Shown here in pieces: positions 59,003 to 63,936 of a DNA stretch of 63,936 nt. Numbering within the stretch: position 1 is the first letter of the stretch; every line of letters starts with the position of its first letter. The notes below the pieces were generated by a model. It had not been told where the DNA came from and did no database searches. It saw nothing but the letters and a program-made list of their open reading frames with translations. This stretch comes from Pseudoduganella namucuonensis. Its GTDB lineage: Bacteria; Pseudomonadota; Gammaproteobacteria; Burkholderiales; Burkholderiaceae_D. The stretch covers positions 1 through 63,936 of the forward strand of contig NZ_FPBO01000045.1 in NCBI RefSeq assembly GCF_900116645.1, written 5' to 3'. Both the position numbers and the translations under genes were made by a program.

Positions 59003-59311
59003 TCAGGACGCGTAAGAAAACTTCTGCAGGACGACCAGCGTTTCGCGCTTGACCGTTTCGTCCAGCACCCGCTTGAACTCGCCAAACCGAGGATGCGCCA
59101 TCAAGTGCTGGAAGCCGCGGTCCATATGGGCCATGTCCTCGAGTTCCCAGATGTCGATCACGGTGTTGAGGCGGCCGGTCCGGTGCATATAGGCCGCGTG
59201 CAGCTTCCATCCCGAAGTCTCGATGATAGGCACCCACTCGGCCATGGTCTGGACGAAGCGCTGGTAACCGGCGCCGTCGATTTCAATTGTCGCCTGAAGA
59301 AAAATGCTCAT
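59003..59311 (-). CDS. NIPSNAP-family protein
   Basis: The 102-residue protein has the dimeric ferredoxin-like fold of the NIPSNAP family: FLQATIEIDGAGYQRFVQT, GWKLHAAYMHRTGRLNTVID, IWELEDMAHMDRGFQHL. Function in bacteria is not settled; members occur with aromatic and alicyclic degradation genes. It follows the Rieske gene by 64 bp and mirrors the ABM protein that accompanies paralogue A, so the two small proteins may act on the products of the two oxygenases. Confidence 0.75.
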   Translation of the reverse strand: MSIFLQATIEIDGAGYQRFVQTMAEWVPIIETSGWKLHAAYMHRTGRLNTVIDIWELEDMAHMDRGFQHLMAHPRFGEFKRVLDETVKRETLVVLQKFSYAS

Positions 59312-59375
59312 GCCCTGCCCTTCCTGAATGTGTTGGAGGCGCCTGGGCGCCGGACGCGTGCGTGGCGGACGGCGC

Positions 59376-60575
59376 TCAGTCCGCGCCGACTTTCTCCAGC
59401 GGCGCCTCGACGGGCGTCCTGCCGACCGCGCGCAGGAAGGTCTTGTGCATGTCGATCAGCGACGGTTCGTTTTTCCCGAACGTGTTGTAAGGCTTGATGT
59501 TGGCGTTCAGGCTCTTCTGGACATTGGCGCTGACCCAGTAGTCTTCCTTGTCGACCACGTCGCGGATGAACCGGAAGTGGGATTGCGGGTCGAGTCCCTC
59601 GCTTGGGCGGTTCAGGTCGCCGCGCCAGTAGCAGCGGTAGCGCGTCAAGTGCTCGCCCACCGTGGCGCCGGGATACAGCTGGAAGAATTCCACCGCGTTG
59701 GGCGACACCAGCAGCGAGATATTCGGATAGATGAAGTGGACGAAGGCGAAGTGGTCGAAGACGCTGGTGGTCCACTGCTCGACCGGGATTTCCTTCAGGC
59801 CCGCGATCGTCACATTGACGAAGGTCATCCGGTGGTGGCGCCGCTCCGGGCCGAAGCGGTCGTACAGCGACAGGTTGCCCATCGTGTAGTCGCCCACGCT
59901 ATCCTTGTGCAGCGGACCGAAATGGTAGCCTTCGCAGAAGGTGTCGAGCGCCAGCTTCCAGTTGGTGTTCATGTGGAATTCGTGCATGTTGACGAAGCTC
60001 ATGTCGTCCAGGTTCCACATGGCGAAGTAAGGCGCCAGGTCGCCGAGATGGCCGTCGATGCTGAACTTCATGTCGGGGTCCAGGCCCACGTAGATCACGC
60101 CGTACTTTTCCTCGACCGGCAGGCGCACCAGGTCGTAATAGGATTTGTCGACGCGGCCGAAGCTGTCTTCCTTGAAAATGGTGCGCAGCTTGCCCTTCAG
60201 GTCGAAGCCCCACGCGTGGTAGGGGCAGCTGATCGAATTGGCCTTGCCGCAGCCCTCCTTCAGGCGCGCGCCGCGGTGCGGGCAGGCGTTCAGGTAGGCG
60301 TTGACCTTGCCGTCGTTGTCGCGCACCAGCAGCACCGGCACGCCCAGGTCGTCGAAGGTGGTGAACGAGCCCGGCCCCGGCAAGTCGCAGCTGAAACCCA
60401 CCATCTGCGGACTCTCCTTGAAGATCTTCACCTTTTCCTGTTCGAACAGCTCGGGGTCCGTATAGGTCCATGTGGGATGGCGGTACGGCGCGTCGGCGCT
60501 GTCGGTGGTGCCGGCGTCCACGTGCCTCAGGGCGCGCTTCACGACCTCGGCCAATACGTCTCTTTCGTTCAGCAT
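59376..60575 (-). CDS. Rieske non-haem iron oxygenase alpha subunit (paralogue B)
   Basis: The 399-residue protein has the Rieske site CPHRGARLKEGCG plus CPYHAWGF and the iron motif LDTFCEGYHFGPLH. It is a close paralogue of the protein at 22265-23458, identical over long stretches including APYRHPTWTYTDP and GLDPDMKFSID. The ATG at 60575 gives the same MLNE start as paralogue A. No beta subunit or reductase is adjacent; the reductase at 24787 is the only candidate. The operon continues with NIPSNAP, the LAL regulator and acyl-CoA genes. Confidence 0.9.
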   Translation of the reverse strand: MLNERDVLAEVVKRALRHVDAGTTDSADAPYRHPTWTYTDPELFEQEKVKIFKESPQMVGFSCDLPGPGSFTTFDDLGVPVLLVRDNDGKVNAYLNACPHRGARLKEGCGKANSISCPYHAWGFDLKGKLRTIFKEDSFGRVDKSYYDLVRLPVEEKYGVIYVGLDPDMKFSIDGHLGDLAPYFAMWNLDDMSFVNMHEFHMNTNWKLALDTFCEGYHFGPLHKDSVGDYTMGNLSLYDRFGPERRHHRMTFVNVTIAGLKEIPVEQWTTSVFDHFAFVHFIYPNISLLVSPNAVEFFQLYPGATVGEHLTRYRCYWRGDLNRPSEGLDPQSHFRFIRDVVDKEDYWVSANVQKSLNANIKPYNTFGKNEPSLIDMHKTFLRAVGRTPVEAPLEKVGAD

Positions 60576-60745
60576 GCTGGTCTCCATATGTGACTGGGCG
60601 GGTCGTCCGCGTTTCTTAATTTTGCAACGCGTATTAATTTCTAAAGAATATGCCACAAGCGAATTGGCGCCGCAAGCTAATTCTGGCACCCACTCCAACA
60701 ACCAGAATCACACAAACATTCTTCTTTGTTTTTATTTTAAAGCCC

Positions 60746-60771
60746 AAAAAAAACGCCGGCCGGGCCGGCGT
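60746..60771 (-). terminator. Rho-independent terminator of the TetR gene at 60782
   Basis: ACGCCGGCC (60753-60761) and GGCCGGCGT (60763-60771) form a strong GC stem, followed on the minus strand by an eight-T run (60746-60753). It lies 10 bp after the TetR stop and separates this gene from the Rieske operon downstream. Confidence 0.9.
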
Positions 60772-60781
60772 CGCGGAACGC

Positions 60782-61519
60782 TCAGGCGCTCGCCCGCGCG
60801 TTCCCGGGCGCCGTCCCGGAGGCGTCGGCCGCCGCGTACGCCGAGGAAAACTCCCGCATCGCGATGGCGGCGAGCAAGTCGAGCAGGCGCTCCAGCCGCT
60901 TGCCCTTCTTCAGGTGCGGCGCCATGTCCACCGCCACGCCCTGCATCGACGACATGATCAGGTCCATCAGCATCTCGCGCGTATCCTCGACCACCGCCAG
61001 GTAGGGAAAACGCTTGAGCATGGCGTCGGAGATTTTCTCGTCCAGCGACTTTTCCAGCGCCGTCATGGCGCGCTTGAGCGCCTTGTCGGTCCTCGCCCCG
61101 CGCAGCAATTCATGCAGGGCGACGAAGGTGGGGGTCGCGTAATACTGGTGACAGGCCGTGATCGACTCGCGCATGTGTTTTTCGCTAGGCAGGGTTCCGG
61201 GCGCCACCACGATGCCGCCGATCAGCCGCTCGTACTCCTCCGCGCGCTTCTCGATGATGTACTTGGCCGCCGCGTTGAACACCATGGCGCGCGACTTGAA
61301 GTGATGGGTCATCGCGCCGCGCGAGACGCCGGCCTGGCTTGCGATCTTCTCGGCGGTGGTCTGCGCATAGCCGATCTTCACCAGGCATTGCAGCGTGGCC
61401 TCGAGAATCGAGGCGCGCGTCATCTGGCTTTTCTCGGCCTGCCACGAATCCGGTTTGGCCCTGGACGCGGATTTGGCCGGCCTGGCCGGTTTCAGCCCTT
61501 CGGTGTCTTTCATTTGCAT
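60782..61519 (-). CDS. TetR-family transcriptional regulator
   Basis: The 245-residue protein has a TetR HTH (SILEATLQCLVKIGYAQTTA, then AGVSRGAMTHHF) after a Lys/Ala-rich N-terminus. It is a clear paralogue of the TetR at 35607-36335, over the ligand domain too, so the two Rieske operon systems share related regulators. Start codons at 61519 and 61513 are both plausible; TTG at 61528 is less likely. It is separated from the Rieske paralogue B gene by a terminator, so it is transcribed alone. Confidence 0.85.
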   Translation of the reverse strand: MQMKDTEGLKPARPAKSASRAKPDSWQAEKSQMTRASILEATLQCLVKIGYAQTTAEKIASQAGVSRGAMTHHFKSRAMVFNAAAKYIIEKRAEEYERLIGGIVVAPGTLPSEKHMRESITACHQYYATPTFVALHELLRGARTDKALKRAMTALEKSLDEKISDAMLKRFPYLAVVEDTREMLMDLIMSSMQGVAVDMAPHLKKGKRLERLLDLLAAIAMREFSSAYAAADASGTAPGNARASA

Positions 61520-61520
61520 A

Positions 61521-61557
61521 TGGTCCAAGTATCAGTTTTCTCCGACATCTTGAACCA
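61521..61557. promoter_or_regulatory. Inverted repeat before the TetR gene
   Basis: TGGTCCAAG (61521-61529) and CTTGAACCA (61549-61557) are 9-bp inverted arms with one mismatch, 19 bp apart, directly at the start of the TetR gene. The position fits an operator through which the TetR protein controls itself. Confidence 0.4.
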
Positions 61558-61564
61558 AGAGCCA

Positions 61565-61600
61565 GGGCAGGTCAATAAAAACATCCCTGCCCGCTTTTTT
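61565..61600 (+). terminator. Hairpin with T-run in the gap before the hypothetical genes
   Basis: GGGCAGG (61565-61571) and CCTGCCC (61586-61592) pair with a 14-nt loop, followed on the plus strand by GC and seven T (61595-61601). No plus-strand gene precedes it, so it may instead act as a weak terminator on the minus strand for the hypothetical genes ending at 61614. Confidence 0.35.
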
Positions 61601-61613
61601 TAAGAACAGCCCG

Positions 61614-61937
61614 TCAGTCCGCCGCGGGGCCGGCCCTGCGCTCGACGGGCAGCAGCTCGCGCACGCCCTCGAATTCCAGCAGCGAGGCGCCGCCGATGCG
61701 CCATACCCGCACGGCCGGGCTGGCAAGATGCAGGCACCTGACCCTGAAGGCGGATTGTTGCCACACTTCGCCGTTGCATAGCCTGAAGGTGGTCTTGCCA
61801 TCCCAGCCCTTGCAGTTGCCGTCAAGTTCGCTTTCGGTGAGCAGGCGCATCCTTGAATGCGACACATTGCCGCCGTCCATCACGCCTCGCCGCGGCCGGC
61901 CCGGTTTCAGTTTGCTTGCATCGGCAAGATCGGTCAT
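61614..61937 (-). CDS. Hypothetical protein (107 aa)
   Basis: I do not recognise a family. From the ATG at 61937 the protein has a short basic, AT-hook-like patch (KPGRPRRG) near residue 14, a middle part with two Cys and two Trp (GNCKGWDGKTTFRLCNGEVW) and a C-terminal VRELLPVERR. It overlaps the preceding 87-residue gene by ATGA and lies downstream of the icmF-type gene, so the three may be one transcript. Coding status rests on this coupling and on GC-rich third positions. Confidence 0.5.
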   Translation of the reverse strand: MTDLADASKLKPGRPRRGVMDGGNVSHSRMRLLTESELDGNCKGWDGKTTFRLCNGEVWQQSAFRVRCLHLASPAVRVWRIGGASLLEFEGVRELLPVERRAGPAAD

Positions 61938-62197
61938 GGCACCGCCCCCTTGAGTTCTTCGCATGCCTGGCGCATTAATCGGTGAAGCACGTCTTCCCGC
62001 GTGTGCGCCGCGACGCCCCGGCAATAACGCAGCAACTCCGGAGCAACCGTGGCTCCCATGCGCTCGGCCTGAATACAACGCAACAAGGCCAGCCGCTTGT
62101 GTCCAAATTTCACCGAGCGCTGCAATAAGTACAGGATCGCTTCGGCGTCATGACGGGCGGCGGCCTGCCGCAGCTTTCGCAGTTCAGCTCGTTGCAT
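61934..62197 (-). CDS. Hypothetical protein (87 aa)
   Basis: I do not recognise this small, basic, helix-rich protein (QRAELRKLRQAAARHDAEAI, then RSVKFGHKRLALLRCIQAER). It begins on TGATG at the stop of the icmF-type gene, or at a GTG one codon earlier, which shows translational coupling. No membrane segment or signal peptide is visible. Together with the 107-residue gene it forms a two-gene tail of the mutase operon. Confidence 0.5.
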   Translation of the reverse strand: MQRAELRKLRQAAARHDAEAILYLLQRSVKFGHKRLALLRCIQAERMGATVAPELLRYCRGVAAHTREDVLHRLMRQACEELKGAVP

Positions 62198-63936
62198 CAC
62201 ATATTGCGGCGGTACTGTCCGCCCACCTCGAACAGCGCGCTGGTGATCTGGCCCAGCGAGCAGACGCGCACGGCGTCCATCAGCCTGGCGAACACGTTGT
62301 CGTTGTCGATGGCGGCCTTTTGCAGGGCCGCGAGGGCCGCCGGCGCTTGCGCGGCGTTGCGCGTGTGGAAGTCCTCCAGGCGCTTGAGCTGCGACTGCTT
62401 TTCATCGTCGGTCGAACGCGCCAGCTCGATCGGCGCCGGCACGCCGCTCGCCTTCGGGTTGCGGAAGGTGTTGACGCCGATGATGGGCAGGGTGCCGTCG
62501 TGCTTCTGGTGCTCGTACAGCATGGATTCCTCCTGGATCTTGCCGCGCTGGTAGCCGGTCTCCATCGCGCCCAGCACGCCGCCGCGCTCGGCGATGCGCT
62601 CGAACTCTTGCAGCACCGCCTCCTCCACCATGTCCGTCAGCTCCTCCATGATGAAGGAACCCTGGTTCGGGTTTTCGTTCTTGGCAAGGCCCCATTCGCG
62701 GTTGATGATCAGCTGGATCGCCAGCGCCCGCCGCACGGATTCGTCGGTCGGCGTGGTGATGGCCTCGTCGTAGGCGTTGGTGTGCAGCGAGTTGCAGTTG
62801 TCGTAGATGGCGATCAGCGCCTGCAGCGTGGTGCGGATGTCGTTGAAGTCGATCTCCTGCGCGTGCAGCGAGCGGCCCGAGGTCTGCACGTGGTATTTCA
62901 GCTTCTGCGAGCGGTCGTTGGCTCCGTACTTGTCGCGCATGGCCACCGCCCAGATGCGGCGCGCCACGCGACCCAGCACCGTGTATTCAGGATCCATGCC
63001 GTTCGAGAAGAAGAACGACAGATTGGGCGCGAAGTCGTCGATGTGCATGCCGCGCGCCAGGTAGGCCTCCACGAAGGTGAAGCCGTTCGACAAGGTGAAC
63101 GCCAGCTGCGAGATCGGATTCGCGCCCGCCTCGGCGATGTGGTAGCCGGAGATGGACACGGAGTAGAAGTTGCGCACCTGGTGGTGCACGAAGTATTCCT
63201 GGATGTCGCCCATCACCTTCAGCGAGAACTCGGTGGAGAAGATGCAGGTGTTCTGGCCCTGGTCCTCCTTCAGGATGTCGGCCTGCACGGTGCCGCGCAC
63301 GTTCATCAGCACCCAGTCGCGGATCTTGGCCGCCTCGTCGTCGGTGGGCTGGCGCTTGTTCTCCTCGACGAACTTGGCTATCTGCTGGTCGATGGCGGTG
63401 TTCATGAACATGGCCAGGATGGTCGGCGCCGGGCCGTTGATGGTCATCGACACCGAGGTGCTCGGGCTGCACAGGTTGAAGCCGTCGTACAGCACCTTCA
63501 TGTCGTCCAGCGTGGCGATGGACACGCCCGAGTTGCCGACCTTGCCGTAGATGTCCGGACGGATGGCGGGATCGGCGCCGTACAGGGTCACCGAGTCGAA
63601 GGCGGTGGACAGGCGCTTGGCGTCCATGCCGGTGGAGACCAGCTTGAAGCGGCGGTTGGTGCGGAAGGCGTCGCCCTCGCCGGCGAACATGCGGGTCGGG
63701 TCCTCGCCTTCGCGCTTGAAGGCGAACACGCCGGCCGTGAACGGGAAGGAGCCGGGCACGTTCTCGGACATCAGGAAGCGCAGCACCTCGCCGTCGTCCT
63801 CGTAGCGCGGCAGGGCCACCTTGCGCACCTTGGTGCCGGACAGCGTGTGCGAGACCAGCCGGGTGCGCAGCTCCTTGTCGCGGATTTTCACCACGTAGTC
63901 GTCGCCGGCGTAGGCGGCCTGCATGTCCGGCCATTG
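62197..63936 (-). CDS. icmF: Fused isobutyryl-CoA mutase (IcmF-type), C-terminal part
   Basis: The reading frame is open to the window edge; 579 codons are present. They form the substrate-binding part of an adenosylcobalamin-dependent acyl-CoA mutase: LYGADPAIRPDIYGKVGNSG, GFNLCSPSTSVSMTINGPAP, NTCIFSTEFSLKVMGDIQEY, NFYSVSISGYHIAEAGANP, HVQTSGRSLHAQEIDFNDI. The NGPAPTILAMFMN segment and the extended C-terminus fit IcmF rather than MutA/MutB. The B12-binding and G-protein chaperone domains would lie beyond the edge. IcmF interconverts isobutyryl- and butyryl-CoA, or isovaleryl- and pivalyl-CoA. Any link with the neighbouring branched-acid degradation genes is inference. Confidence 0.85.
   Translation of the reverse strand, partial: QWPDMQAAYAGDDYVVKIRDKELRTRLVSHTLSGTKVRKVALPRYEDDGEVLRFLMSENVPGSFPFTAGVFAFKREGEDPTRMFAGEGDAFRTNRRFKLVSTGMDAKRLSTAFDSVTLYGADPAIRPDIYGKVGNSGVSIATLDDMKVLYDGFNLCSPSTSVSMTINGPAPTILAMFMNTAIDQQIAKFVEENKRQPTDDEAAKIRDWVLMNVRGTVQADILKEDQGQNTCIFSTEFSLKVMGDIQEYFVHHQVRNFYSVSISGYHIAEAGANPISQLAFTLSNGFTFVEAYLARGMHIDDFAPNLSFFFSNGMDPEYTVLGRVARRIWAVAMRDKYGANDRSQKLKYHVQTSGRSLHAQEIDFNDIRTTLQALIAIYDNCNSLHTNAYDEAITTPTDESVRRALAIQLIINREWGLAKNENPNQGSFIMEELTDMVEEAVLQEFERIAERGGVLGAMETGYQRGKIQEESMLYEHQKHDGTLPIIGVNTFRNPKASGVPAPIELARSTDDEKQSQLKRLEDFHTRNAAQAPAALAALQKAAIDNDNVFARLMDAVRVCSLGQITSALFEVGGQYRRNM

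Noticed and set aside
1..63936. tRNA, rRNA, CRISPR arrays or riboswitches
   Set aside because: No cloverleaf-like segment, regular repeat-spacer pattern or conserved riboswitch core was found by reading; a covariance-model scan would be needed to be certain.

Overview
The window is high-GC chromosomal DNA from a betaproteobacterium, most likely of the Oxalobacteraceae (Massilia/Duganella/Telluria type). This rests on the base composition, the SdhC/SdhD proteins, a Bug-type solute-binding protein with TctA/TctB, an IcmF-type fused mutase and the abundance of acyl-CoA genes. The assignment is by recognition only; no rRNA or other marker lies in the window. No tRNA, rRNA or CRISPR array was seen.

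Left part (1-4.3 kb): the 5' end of the succinate dehydrogenase operon (sdhC, start of sdhD), a divergent LysR regulator, a PilZ/YcgR-like c-di-GMP effector, a single-domain response regulator and a two-domain KaiC-like ATPase.

Dicarboxylate/tricarboxylate island (4.4-15.2 kb): a PrpF-family isomerase, a LysR regulator, a tightly coupled ich-ict-ccl set (hydratase, CaiB/BaiF CoA-transferase, CitE-like lyase, the itaconate-degradation enzyme set), a 3-carboxymuconate-cycloisomerase-family lyase, a porin and a tripartite tricarboxylate transporter. Two near-identical ~68-bp elements, each containing a TTG-N7-CAA LysR-type box, sit before the enzyme operon and before the transporter operon, so the island looks like one regulon. 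My reading is import and breakdown of aconitate by way of itaconate to pyruvate and acetyl-CoA. An FKBP lipoprotein and an AbiEi antitoxin with a ruined AbiEii toxin follow.

Large catabolic supercluster (16.8-61.5 kb, nearly all on the minus strand): three single-component Rieske oxygenase alpha subunits and one matching reductase; five short-chain dehydrogenases; a two-subunit acyl-CoA dehydrogenase; an ACAD10/11-like dehydrogenase with its kinase partner; a CoA ligase; an SCP-x-like thiolase fused in operon with a DUF35 protein; a multifunctional beta-oxidation protein; a thiolase; and a 2-oxoacid dehydrogenase complex with the E2 split into two proteins. An envelope set (RND/MMPL, YCF48-like, DUF1329, DUF1302), a chemoreceptor and five regulators (LuxR solo, MalT-like LuxR, three TetR) accompany them. 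A 14-gene run from 40154 down to 24787, mostly with 4-bp start/stop overlaps, is interrupted only by a TnpB-only insertion element. The set resembles machinery for cyclic, isoprenoid-like acids (steroid or terpenoid type), but no ring-cleavage dioxygenase is present and the substrate is unknown.

Right end (61.6-63.9 kb): two small overlapping genes of unknown function follow the 3' part of an IcmF-type adenosylcobalamin mutase that runs off the window.
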